DNA from: CBDDCX01 sp965226925
Lineage (GTDB): Bacteria > Gemmatimonadota > Gemmatimonadetes > Longimicrobiales > Gaopeijiaceae
Assembly: GCA_965226925.1 (NCBI GenBank)
Contig: CBDDEN010000011.1
Location: 62,001 to 126,000, forward strand
Direction: 5' to 3'
Length of the DNA stretch: 64,000 nucleotides
Below the pieces are notes generated by a model. It was given only the letters and a program-made list of their open reading frames with translations, was not told where the DNA came from and did not search any database. Position numbers and translations under genes: made by a program. Each line of letters starts with the position of its first letter. Position 1 is the first letter of the stretch. This document shows positions 1 through 8,051 of the stretch, piece by piece.

Positions 1-423
1 TCTTCCGGGCAAAACGTCCTCCCCATGAACGGCTCGATCCCGAGGGTCTCGAAGTAGCCGGGTGTCACGACGCTACCCTCCACTCGTTCCGGAGGGCCTT
101 CGGCACCGGTCAGGTCGTAGCTGCCACCTCCGACGGCCGCCATGGAGGAGAACGTCCTGTTCATCTCTCGCCAGTCACGGAAGTCGCCGCCCGCGATCCG
201 CTCCAACTCCACGCCCCGTTCGGGGTTGTTCGCCCAAAGCACGACGAGCTCATGAGGCTCAGCAAACGGAAGCGGACTCAGGAGCACCCCGTTGACGACC
301 GAGAAGATGGCCGTGGTGGCCCCCACCCCCAGGGCCAGGGTGAGTATCGCCACCGCGGTTAAGGTAGGCCGCATCCGAAACGACCGGAGCGCGAACCGCA
401 TGTCCTGGATCAAGTCACCCATA
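1..423 (-). CDS. ADOP-type ABC permease (MacB-like), N-terminal part
   Basis: This gene starts with ATG at 423 on the minus strand, behind a GAGGGAG ribosome site, and runs off the left edge, so only about 140 N-terminal residues are visible. The start MGDLIQDMRFALRSFRMRP is typical of acidobacterial duplicated orphan permeases (ADOP). The first membrane helix (LTAVAILTLALGVGATTAIF) follows, then periplasmic MacB_PCD-like sequence containing SPLPFAEPHELVVLW and TPGYFETLGIEPFMGRTF. ADOP proteins are usually about 800 residues with two FtsX domains and no linked ATPase, and their substrate is usually unknown. A 90-bp gap separates it from the WD40 gene upstream. The family call is firm, the function is not. 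Confidence 0.88.
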
Positions 424-513
424 CCGCGCTCCCTCGTTCACCCCGTCGCCAGACTGACTGCCTATTACGACACACCCTTGGGCGGATTCGTTGCCAACGA
501 GACGACCCAGGGC

Positions 514-1929
514 TCAACCGCCGCTGAACAGCGTCCATACCACCAGCTCGCTGAAGCTGGATGAGAGAAGGAATCGGCCGTCGGGCGAGAACGCCACCAT
601 GCTCGCATCGGCAGACGTCGGGAAGTGTTGAATCTCCACGCCCGATTCGGCGTCCCAGACGACCACTTCGGCTGGGTCTTCGGACCGTCGTGGAGCCGTC
701 GTGGCCGTCAGCACCAGCTGGCCGTCCGGCGAGAAGACGGCGTCTTCGACGTCGATGTTCGTGGTGAAGCGCAGCAACTCGGCACCGGTCTCGAGATCCC
801 AGATGATGATCTCCGAGTTCTCGCCGATCACGGCCAAAGCGCGTGTACCGTCGGGAGAGAGCGCCACGGATGTCTGCTGGAGCAACTGCACGCCGGCCTC
901 GCTCGCCCGTCCCAACGTCGGCAAGCGGAGCTTCTCGGCTCCCGTCGCGGCATCGAACAACGCGACATAACCGAAGGGAGACCCCATGAGGAGCGACTCA
1001 CCGTCGAAGCTCACCGCCACCGGACCGACCTGATCGGCCAACTGAAAGGCGTACTCGAGGGCACCGGTGTGGGAGTTCAAGAGCGCGGGTTCGTCCGCCT
1101 CGAAGTAGAACCTGGCCAGCACCTGCTCACCGTCCGGCGAAAACGCGGCACTCCACACGTCATCCCGCGTCCGGAATCGTCGGACTTCCTCGCCGGTCCG
1201 GTTGTCCCAGATGATGAGCTGCCCGCCGCGCAGGGTCGCAAGGACGAGCAGGCCATCATGGGAAAACGCGGCCGAGAGCAGGGGCCACAGCTCTTCGGAA
1301 CGTTCCGCGCCTCTCTGCCGGCTCCACAGGCGGCGACGCTGGAAGTCGCTCTCCGAGAGCAGCTGATGGGGCGCCTCGTAGAGTTCGACCTCTTGCTCTA
1401 CGACGCAGCTGCTTGCACCGCGCATCACGTCGAGCCCGGTCTCCCGCACGCGAACGTACGCCTCCACGCCCTCCGGGAACTCGAAGCAGAAGCTCTCATC
1501 CCCCAGGCCAATGACGTTTTCGCCCGCGGGAACGGTAATGGTTGCCGGCGTGACGGCCACCACCTGACCGTCGATCCGGACGTCCACCCGAGCCGGCTCC
1601 AGGTGGATCAGATGGACCCGAGCGACTGAGCGAGCCAGCACCACGGGCACATACGTCACGTCCCCCGGATGCACGGTTACCGTCTGGTCGAAAGGCGGAA
1701 GCTCCTCGGCGATGACGCTGAGCGTATGCACCCCCGGCGCGATCTCGAGCGTGAGCTCGAACTCGGTGAGCCGCGCGAGCTCGCTACCGTCGACAAAGAC
1801 CCCCGCCGGGCCGTTCGGAATCCCTTGCAAGACGAGGAATCCGCTCTCCTGTGCCTCCGCGGCGCCCGGCGCCATCGCGCCAAGGAGCACAAAGACCACG
1901 AATCTTGGGCACTGCTCGAAAAATTTCAT
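514..1929 (-). CDS. Secreted PEGA / WD40-repeat beta-propeller protein
   Basis: A protein of 471 residues starts with MKFFEQCPRFVVFVLLGA, a signal peptide probably cut after AEA. Residues about 30-180 hold two PEGA-like surface modules (GPAGVFVDGSELARL and ARVDVRIDGQVVAVTPATI). The rest is a series of WD40-like blades with recurring AFSPDGxxVL and IIWDxxTGxE motifs. It is probably a periplasmic or surface scaffold; no catalytic residues are evident. The ATG overlaps the hldD stop as TGATG, so translation is probably coupled. The frame is open further upstream, but that stretch lies inside hldD and is not native. Confidence 0.82.
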   Translation of the reverse strand: MKFFEQCPRFVVFVLLGAMAPGAAEAQESGFLVLQGIPNGPAGVFVDGSELARLTEFELTLEIAPGVHTLSVIAEELPPFDQTVTVHPGDVTYVPVVLARSVARVHLIHLEPARVDVRIDGQVVAVTPATITVPAGENVIGLGDESFCFEFPEGVEAYVRVRETGLDVMRGASSCVVEQEVELYEAPHQLLSESDFQRRRLWSRQRGAERSEELWPLLSAAFSHDGLLVLATLRGGQLIIWDNRTGEEVRRFRTRDDVWSAAFSPDGEQVLARFYFEADEPALLNSHTGALEYAFQLADQVGPVAVSFDGESLLMGSPFGYVALFDAATGAEKLRLPTLGRASEAGVQLLQQTSVALSPDGTRALAVIGENSEIIIWDLETGAELLRFTTNIDVEDAVFSPDGQLVLTATTAPRRSEDPAEVVVWDAESGVEIQHFPTSADASMVAFSPDGRFLLSSSFSELVVWTLFSGG

Positions 1930-2915
1930 CAGCGGTAGCGGTCGTCCGTGGCCAGATATCCCTTCACGTAGGCGGCGATCCCATCCTCCAAAGACAGGAA
2001 GGGTTGATCGTACCCGGCCGCGCGTAGCCGATCCATCTCGGCCTGAGTGTAGTACTGATAACGATCCCGGATCTCGACCGGTGTGTCCATCCACTGCACC
2101 GCGGTCTCCCGGTCGAGAGCCGAAAACAGGCTCCCCATCACGTCGAGGAAGGAGCGGGCTTGGCCAGCGCCCAGATTGAACAGACCCGACGTCTCAGGAT
2201 GGTTCAAGAGCCAGAGCATGACCGATACGCAGTCCCGCACCGAAACGAAGTCCCTCAACTGACCACCATCCGCGTAATCCGGATTGTGGGAGCGAAACAG
2301 GGTCACCGCGTCGCCGGCGGACGCCACCGGAAAAGCCTTGGCCACGATGCTCTGCATCGTCCCTTTGTGGTACTCATTGGGCCCGTAGACGTTGAAGAAC
2401 TTCAGGCCCACCCATTGAGGCGGCATCGGATCCCCTGATGCCACCCAGCGAGCCACCATGCGATCGAAGAGATGTTTGCTCCACCCGTACGCATTCATGG
2501 GGCGCAACCCGGCGAGACCCTCGACCGAACCGTCGTCGTCGAATCCCTCTCGGCCATCTCCGTAGGTGGCGGCGGATGAGGCGTATATGAACGGGACCCG
2601 CTGCTCGGCGCACCAACGCCAGAGGTCTCTCGACAGATGAACGTTGGTACGTAGGATCAGGTCGGCGTCGGTTTCGGTAGTCGATGAGATGGCACCCATG
2701 TGGAACACGGCGCGTACCCGCGAGCCCGCACCCGCCAAGAAGGCGGGCAGATCGGCCGGGGGTACGACGTCGGCTAATTCGCGCTTCGCGATGTTGCGCC
2801 ACTTGTCGCCGTCTCGGAGCCGGTCGCAGACGACCAGCTCTCTTTCGCCCTCCTCCTCGAGGCCGGCGACCAGGTTCGACCCGATGAAACCCGCCCCCCC
2901 GGTAACGACGATCAT
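1929..2915 (-). CDS. hldD: ADP-L-glycero-D-manno-heptose 6-epimerase
   Basis: A 328-residue extended short-chain dehydrogenase. It begins MIVVTGGAGFIGSNLVAGLE, a GGxGFIG NAD(P)-binding loop, and carries the YxxxK pair as YGWSKHLFD. The phrases RDGDKWRNIA and ADVVPP are typical of HldD rather than of other sugar epimerases, and FFNVYGPNEYHKGTM belongs to the same family. It converts ADP-D-glycero- to ADP-L-glycero-manno-heptose, the inner-core LPS precursor. Its start overlaps the DUF971 stop by 4 nt. The matching kinase (rfaE1) and adenylyltransferase (rfaE2) are elsewhere in this window. Confidence 0.93.
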   Translation of the reverse strand: MIVVTGGAGFIGSNLVAGLEEEGERELVVCDRLRDGDKWRNIAKRELADVVPPADLPAFLAGAGSRVRAVFHMGAISSTTETDADLILRTNVHLSRDLWRWCAEQRVPFIYASSAATYGDGREGFDDDGSVEGLAGLRPMNAYGWSKHLFDRMVARWVASGDPMPPQWVGLKFFNVYGPNEYHKGTMQSIVAKAFPVASAGDAVTLFRSHNPDYADGGQLRDFVSVRDCVSVMLWLLNHPETSGLFNLGAGQARSFLDVMGSLFSALDRETAVQWMDTPVEIRDRYQYYTQAEMDRLRAAGYDQPFLSLEDGIAAYVKGYLATDDRYR

Positions 2916-3265
2916 CCGTCACTCCCTGAATCCGAGACGTCGTCGGCCGCGCACATCTCGCACCCGCACAGACTCCTCATGAGTTCGTACGTGTAGATGC
3001 CGGTGTCGTGGCCGTCGCTCCAAACGAACTGGAGCGCGTAACGTCCCACATAGTGGATGGCCGTAGGATACACACCCGGCTGGATCATGGCACTATTCAG
3101 CGTCCGCTGACCCGTGAGCTCGTCGACACACCCGGCGCACGGACAGCGGAGCCGGAGATCACGGGGTTGGTACAAGGACTCGTGGCCGTCCTGCCATTCG
3201 ATCCTCAGGGCAGAACCGTCCTCGGTCGGACCGATGTCGGCCGGTGTCACATCAGGCGTCGGCAT
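2912..3265 (-). CDS. DUF971 domain protein
   Basis: A small 117-residue protein with the DUF971 fold, also seen as the N-terminal domain of gamma-butyrobetaine hydroxylase. Visible family features are LRIEWQDGHESLY, LRLRCPCAGCVDELTG, GRYALQFVWSDGHDTGIYTY and a C-terminal LCGCEMC. The cysteines (CPCAGC, CGCEMC) suggest metal binding. Stand-alone members have often been linked to Fe-S metabolism, but no reaction is established. It lies 5 nt after rdgB and overlaps hldD by 4 nt, so it is inside the operon. Confidence 0.86.
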   Translation of the reverse strand: MPTPDVTPADIGPTEDGSALRIEWQDGHESLYQPRDLRLRCPCAGCVDELTGQRTLNSAMIQPGVYPTAIHYVGRYALQFVWSDGHDTGIYTYELMRSLCGCEMCAADDVSDSGSDG

Positions 3266-3270
3266 CTACA

Positions 3271-3912
3271 TCACCTCGCGAGATGTTCGGCCAGGGCCCT
3301 GAAAGCACGACCGCGGTGACTGCGTGCGTGCTTTTCCTCGGGAGAGATCTCGCCGAACGTGCGATCGAGTTCGACGTCCAAAAAGAGAGGGTCGTACCCG
3401 AAGCCTCCGAGCCCTCTTGGACCCTCGACGATCACTCCCGGAGCCTCTCCTCGGAACGTCGTGACGTCTCCATTGACGAGTACGAGGGCCGCCACACACA
3501 CGTAGCGCGCCGTTCGCTCCTGCGCGGGCCTGTCCGCCAGCATCTGAAGTAGGTGTGCGTTGTTCGATCGATCCAGCTCCTCTCCTTTCAACCCGCGCGC
3601 GGGCGAGAAGCGCTTGGAGCGGACTCCGGGCGCGCCGTCCAGCGCATCCACCGCGAGCCCGGAATCGTCCGCGACCGTCGGTCTACCACTGACTCGGTGG
3701 TAGTAGGTCGCCTTGGAGATGGCGTTCTCTTCGAACGTATCGTAGGGCTCTAGGTCCTCTTCCGCCGGGCTGTGAGCCAGTCCCGCCTCATCCAGGTCGA
3801 GCACACGGAGGTGCGGCACCACGCCGAGAATCGCCCTGATCTCCGCCATCTTGTCCGCGCTGCGCGTCGCCACCAACAGTTCCGTTGCGAGGTCTCCGGG
3901 CACGCACGACAC
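3271..3912 (-). CDS. rdgB: Non-canonical purine NTP pyrophosphatase (dITP/XTPase)
   Basis: A Ham1/RdgB-family housecleaning enzyme that hydrolyses dITP and XTP to monophosphates. Family motifs: ELLVATRSADKMAEI (SxxxK-like start), FEENAISKA, VADDSGLAVDALDGAPGV, GGFGYDPLF and ISPEEKHARSHRGRA. The chosen start is GTG at 3912, overlapping the rph stop as TAGTG; a second GTG three codons later (3903) would also work. That gives about 210 residues, normal for the family. The pairing rph-rdgB is common in bacteria. Confidence 0.93.
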   Translation of the reverse strand: MSCVPGDLATELLVATRSADKMAEIRAILGVVPHLRVLDLDEAGLAHSPAEEDLEPYDTFEENAISKATYYHRVSGRPTVADDSGLAVDALDGAPGVRSKRFSPARGLKGEELDRSNNAHLLQMLADRPAQERTARYVCVAALVLVNGDVTTFRGEAPGVIVEGPRGLGGFGYDPLFLDVELDRTFGEISPEEKHARSHRGRAFRALAEHLAR

Positions 3913-4624
3913 TAGCCCACGGCGCCTTCCTGGGCCGACACCAGACGCCGGATGCCGGCGAGGGCAAGATCCATGAGGTCGTCCAGCTCGGCTCTGGTGA
4001 AAGGGTGCCCCTCCGCGGTGCCCTGCACCTCCACGAGCCGGCCTTCTCCCGTGGCGACCACGTTGAGGTCGACCTGAGCCGACGAGTCCTCCGGGTAGTC
4101 GAGATCCAGCAGCGCCTCGCCCCCGACAATCCCCACGCTCACCGCCGCCACCATTTCCCGCATGGGATTCCGCTCCAGGAGGCCTTCTCTCATGAGCCCG
4201 TCCAGCGCACTCCACAGCGCCACCGACGCCCCGGTGATCGCGGCCGTGCGCGTGCCTCCGTCGGCCTGGAGAACGTCGCAGTCCACAATGACCGTCCGAG
4301 GTCCCAGCGCCTTGAGGTCCACCACCGAGCGAAGGGAGCGCCCGATAAGGCGCTGGATCTCCTGGGTGCGACCTCCCACCTTGGCTCGCTCCCTGCCCGA
4401 GCGTATGTGTGTGGCTCGTGGAAGCATGCCGTATTCGGCCGTGACCCATCCGGCCTGACTACGCTCCCGCCACGGCGGCAGGCCCTCTTCGACACTGGCG
4501 GCGCACAGCACCCGGGTCTGTCCGGTTGAAACGAGGCATGATCCCTCGGCGTACGGCACTGATCCGAGCGCCATCTCGAGCTTTCTCAACTCATCCGCCC
4601 TCTACCATCGACCCGGTGCGTCAC
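3912..4624 (-). CDS. rph: Ribonuclease PH, with an apparent 1-nt frameshift near the N-terminus
   Basis: Phosphate-dependent 3'-5' exoribonuclease that trims tRNA 3' ends. From 4589 down the frame is a clear RNase PH: CAASVEEGLPPW, GWVTAEYGMLPRATH, GRTQEIQRLIGRSLR, CDVLQADGGTRTAAI, GHPFTRAELDDLM. The family start (RxDGRxxDELR) is missing in that frame, because a TAG lies a few codons upstream of the TTG at 4589. In another frame, GTG at 4624 (overlapping the rfaE2 stop) reads MTHRVDGRG. One extra G in the run at 4598-4600 would join it to ADELRKLEM and restore a normal protein. So this is either an assembly error or a real frameshift; without repair the TTG start gives 225 residues. Confidence 0.85.
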
Positions 4625-5103
4625 ATGTCCCCCTTGAGGCGCTCCAGGAGCGCGGATGTCGAATAATCCCCTACGAACGGCACGACCGTCACCGTCCCCC
4701 CCGCCCCCTCCACGGCCTCGCGACCCACGATGTCCCGGACCGCGTAGTCGCCGCCTTTGACCAAGGTGTCGGGGAGCAACCGCTCGATGAGCTCGAGCGG
4801 CGTGTCTTCATCGAAGAGCGTGACGATGTCGACGCTGGCTAGCGCCGCGAGCACTCGTGCTCGGTCATGCTCACCGACCAGAGGGCGCCCCGATCCCTTG
4901 ATCCGTCTGACCGACGCGTCGCTGTTCATACCCACCACCAGCAGGTCGCCCAAACCCTTGGCCTGCTCGAGGTACTCCACGTGACCGCGGTGGAGAAGGT
5001 CGAAGCAGCCGTTCGTGAACACGAGGCGCCCCTCCCGGGGCCGGAGGTGGCGCGAGAGGAGCTCCTCACGGGTCAGTATCTTAGCCTCGAAAGATCCGGT
5101 CAC
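4621..5103 (-). CDS. rfaE2: D-glycero-beta-D-manno-heptose 1-phosphate adenylyltransferase
   Basis: A 160-residue nucleotidyltransferase equal to the C-terminal domain of HldE. It carries the cytidylyltransferase-like signature VFTNGCFDLLHRGHVEYL (HxGH), VGMNSDASVRRIKG, the RVLAALASVDIVTLFDEDTP segment and the family ending DYSTSALLERLK. It makes ADP-D-glycero-manno-heptose from the 1-phosphate and ATP. In this genome the HldE kinase domain is a separate gene (rfaE1 at 21.5 kb). It overlaps hemC upstream by 4 nt and touches rph downstream. Confidence 0.93.
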   Translation of the reverse strand: MTGSFEAKILTREELLSRHLRPREGRLVFTNGCFDLLHRGHVEYLEQAKGLGDLLVVGMNSDASVRRIKGSGRPLVGEHDRARVLAALASVDIVTLFDEDTPLELIERLLPDTLVKGGDYAVRDIVGREAVEGAGGTVTVVPFVGDYSTSALLERLKGDM

Positions 5104-6062
5104 GATTCCCCCCTACCCGGGATCCCTTCCTGAGCCAGGGCGTCGAAGACGACCCGCAAAATCGTGCCCGCACCCTGCTCCCTGAGCAGGTCAGCCAAGC
5201 GGATGCCAAGCTCGACCGGCTCGGCGGCGGTGCCCGTGACGTCACCTCGGACCACCCGGCTCCCGTCGGTGCTCGCCACCAACCCCCAGAGCCGGAGCCC
5301 ACCCTCATACGGCATGCCCAACGCCCCCACAGGGACCTGACATCCGCCGCCGAGGCTCTCCAGCAGCGCGCGCTCGGCTCTCACCGCCGAGCGGGTCGGG
5401 GCGTCGTTCAGCCGTTCCACGAGCGCGCGCGTCTTGGCGTCGTCGGTTCGGGTCACGACACCCAAGGCGCCCTGCCCCGGCGCCGGCAACCAAGCCGTCC
5501 GCTCCAACCATTCCAGCGCCCGGTCCTCGAGCCCGAGGCGCATCAGTCCGGCGCCGGCCAGAATCACGGCATCGTACTGCCCGTCATCCACCTTTCCCAG
5601 TCGCGTATCCACGTTGCCACGGATGTTCCTAGGCTCGACGTCGGGCCGAAAGGACTTCAGCAGGGCGGCGCGCCTCAGGGAGCTCGTACCCACCACGGCA
5701 CCCTTCTTCAGGGAGGCCAGAGTGGTCCGTTCACCCTTCGGTCCCACCAGGACATCGCGAGGATCGACGCGGAGCGGCGTGGCGGCGAGGCAGAGTCCGT
5801 CGGGCAACTCGGTGGGAAGGTCCTTCAGCGAATGGACGGCCAGGTCCACCCTGCCATCCAGGAGAGCCTCGTCCAACTCTTGAGTAAAGAGCCCTTTGCC
5901 ACCGATTTCCGGAAGGGGTTCGTCGATCCGGACGTCACCCGTCGTGCGGATGATCTCGAGGGCGACTCGCACGGATCCGTCGGCCTCGAGCTCGGCCTTG
6001 GTCGTGCGGCTCTGCGTAAGAGCCAGTAGGGAACCCCGGGTGCCCAGCGTTAGTGAAGCCAT
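5100..6062 (-). CDS. hemC: Porphobilinogen deaminase (hydroxymethylbilane synthase)
   Basis: A 320-residue enzyme of tetrapyrrole synthesis that joins four porphobilinogens into hydroxymethylbilane. It starts MASLTLGTRGSLLALTQS. Family motifs: GGKGLFTQELDEALL, AVHSLKDLPTELPDGL, GTSSLRRAALL, RNIRGNVDTRLGK, AAGLxRLG-like AGAGLMRLG and LPAPGQGALG. The cofactor-binding cysteine is in LGGGCQVPVGA. The frame is open far upstream, but that part is antiporter sequence in another frame; the ATG at 6062 is the family start. It follows the last antiporter gene by only 8 nt. No other hem gene is in the window. Confidence 0.95.
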   Translation of the reverse strand: MASLTLGTRGSLLALTQSRTTKAELEADGSVRVALEIIRTTGDVRIDEPLPEIGGKGLFTQELDEALLDGRVDLAVHSLKDLPTELPDGLCLAATPLRVDPRDVLVGPKGERTTLASLKKGAVVGTSSLRRAALLKSFRPDVEPRNIRGNVDTRLGKVDDGQYDAVILAGAGLMRLGLEDRALEWLERTAWLPAPGQGALGVVTRTDDAKTRALVERLNDAPTRSAVRAERALLESLGGGCQVPVGALGMPYEGGLRLWGLVASTDGSRVVRGDVTGTAAEPVELGIRLADLLREQGAGTILRVVFDALAQEGIPGRGES

Positions 6063-6070
6063 GAGATGGG

Positions 6071-7762
6071 TCAGAGGTAGAACACCAAGTAGGCGGCCAG
6101 AAGCACCGCCACCCAGAGTATCATACTCCCCGTCGGCCAGGTCCGCGCCAAGATGCCCTTCGGACCGTGCCCCCGAGCGGCTCCGGCGACGGCACCCCGC
6201 ACGAAGCCGATCACGACGCCACGGACCGCTGAATCGACCCTCGCCACCGCACCACCGATGCCGCGAACGAGTCTGGGCGCGAGCCACCGGTACGACCACT
6301 CCGCATCGATGTTGATCGACCTGAGCTCCGGCGGATAGATGCCCGACTTCATCAGCCATACCACGGACAAGGCACCGAAGAAGAGGAGCTGCAGCTGGGT
6401 CAGCACGTGCGTGGCGTCGTACGGATGATACTCCGCGGCGAACGGAAGCAGAGAATAGAGGAGTCCCGGAAAGGAGCCGATCCCGACGCACAGGACCGCG
6501 GCGATACCCATGGCCGCCAGCATGTTCTTGGGAGGTTCCTTCACGCGAATGCCGGAATCGTGACCGAAGAAGGCGAAGTAGGGAATCTTGATACCCGCGT
6601 GCTCCAGAACGCCGGCCGACGCGAACAGAAGGAACGGCCAGATCCACACGTGACCCTCTTCCAGCGCCGACGCCATGATCATCGATTTGGTCACGAATGC
6701 GCTGAACAGCGGGAACGCCGAGATCGCCATGGCGCCGATGATGCAGAACGTCGCCGTGATGGGCATGGTCTTGTAGAGTCCACCGAGGTCGGAGCCGTTG
6801 ATGCGCCCCGTCATCTGAAGGACGGCCCCCATACACATGAACAAGAGGCCTTTGAAGATCACGTCGGCGAACGCGTGGGCCACGGCCCCGTTCAGCGCGA
6901 GAGCGGTCCCCAGGCCCACCCCGGTCACCATGAAGCCGATCTGGTTGATCATGCTGTAGCTCAGCACCCGGCGCAGATCGTTCTCGATGACGGCGTAGAA
7001 GATCGGGAAGCACGTCATGGCCACACCGACGTAGATCAGCATCTCGGTCCCGGCGAAGCTCGTCGCCAGCGCGAAGACGGCCACCTTGGTCGTGAACGCA
7101 CTCAGAAAGACGGTCCCCGTCGGAGTGCCTTCCGGATACGCGTCTGTGAGCCAGTTGTGCAGGAACGGGAACGCCGCCTTGATCCCGAACGCAATGAGGA
7201 TCAGCCACGCCGCCAGCGAACCGTCCAGACCGATGGCACCGAACTCGATCGAGCCCGTGCCATGAGCCCGCATTAGCGCTCCGGAGAGGAGCAGCACACC
7301 CGAGAGCACGTGGATCACGAGGTACCGGAAACCGGCCTTGCGGGACTTCTCGGTGCCTCGAGCCCAAATGAGGAATACCGAGGTGAAGGAGAGCAACTCC
7401 CAGAAGACGAACAACGAGATGAGGTCGCCGGCGAACACCGCACCCAAGGCAGCACCCGCATAAAGCACGGCCGACGTGTGCTGAATGCCGGGATGATCCC
7501 CTTCGTCCAGGTGCAGGGCGTAGAGATTGCCTAGGAAGGCGGCCAGGTGGAACAGCCACCCGAACAGCATCCCCAAGGGAGTGACGATCACGGGAACCAG
7601 CGTGTACCCCATCAACTCGATCTGGATGAACGCTCCGTCCTGGACGCCCAGCAGGTTGAGCGCTCCGACGAGCGGAATCAGGAGGAGTACGCCCCGGCGC
7701 ACGTGGCCACGCGTCACCGCGACGACCAATGCGCCGATCAGGAAGATCAAGAAGGGAGGCAT
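6071..7762 (-). CDS. Mrp/NADH-dehydrogenase-type antiporter subunit (third copy)
   Basis: A 563-residue multi-spanning protein of the proton_antipo_M family, related to MrpA/MrpD and NuoL/M/N. Key features are the TM5 glutamate region (FVFWELLSFTSVFLIW), GIKAAFPFLHNWLTDAYPEGTP with the conserved lysine, and RRVLSYSMINQIGFM. It is the most divergent and longest of the three antiporter-like subunits here. About 70 C-terminal residues form an amphipathic stretch and a last helix, not unlike the lateral helix region of NuoL-type proteins. It begins 2 nt after the stop of the small membrane protein. I infer that it stands in for the MrpA N-terminal half. Confidence 0.85.
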   Translation of the reverse strand: MPPFLIFLIGALVVAVTRGHVRRGVLLLIPLVGALNLLGVQDGAFIQIELMGYTLVPVIVTPLGMLFGWLFHLAAFLGNLYALHLDEGDHPGIQHTSAVLYAGAALGAVFAGDLISLFVFWELLSFTSVFLIWARGTEKSRKAGFRYLVIHVLSGVLLLSGALMRAHGTGSIEFGAIGLDGSLAAWLILIAFGIKAAFPFLHNWLTDAYPEGTPTGTVFLSAFTTKVAVFALATSFAGTEMLIYVGVAMTCFPIFYAVIENDLRRVLSYSMINQIGFMVTGVGLGTALALNGAVAHAFADVIFKGLLFMCMGAVLQMTGRINGSDLGGLYKTMPITATFCIIGAMAISAFPLFSAFVTKSMIMASALEEGHVWIWPFLLFASAGVLEHAGIKIPYFAFFGHDSGIRVKEPPKNMLAAMGIAAVLCVGIGSFPGLLYSLLPFAAEYHPYDATHVLTQLQLLFFGALSVVWLMKSGIYPPELRSINIDAEWSYRWLAPRLVRGIGGAVARVDSAVRGVVIGFVRGAVAGAARGHGPKGILARTWPTGSMILWVAVLLAAYLVFYL

Positions 7763-7763
7763 G

Positions 7764-8051
7764 TCAGCTTCCCCCCCCGTAGTAGTCTTCGGGGCGCATC
7801 AGCACACGGCGCATCGCCTTGGCGATGAGCACCAGAATCCAAATCCCGACGAACCCGTACAGCGGGTAGAAGGCAAACAGATCCTCCCAGCGATGCACGT
7901 TGTGACGGTGGACCACGAAGTCCAGCAACACCAGAACGGCACAGCACGCGTAGAAGACGTTGAAGACGAGCTTCACGTTGCGGGACTTGTCCCAGAAGTG
8001 CTGCCGCTCGCCCGCCGGAACGCCGTGGTCGTGGGAGGTGTGCTCGCTCAT
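7764..8051 (-). CDS. Small two-helix membrane protein in the antiporter operon
   Basis: A 95-residue protein starting MSEHTSHDHGVPAGERQHFW, a His-rich cytoplasmic tail. Two hydrophobic helices follow (VKLVFNVFYACCAVLVLLDF and LYGFVGIWILVLIAKAMRRV), and the protein ends DYYGGGS. It overlaps the upstream antiporter subunit by 4 nt (ATGA) and lies 2 nt before the next, so it is clearly co-translated. I do not recognise a named family. It may be an accessory subunit of the complex. The ATG at 8051 fits the overlap better than the longer open frame. Confidence 0.75.
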   Translation of the reverse strand: MSEHTSHDHGVPAGERQHFWDKSRNVKLVFNVFYACCAVLVLLDFVVHRHNVHRWEDLFAFYPLYGFVGIWILVLIAKAMRRVLMRPEDYYGGGS

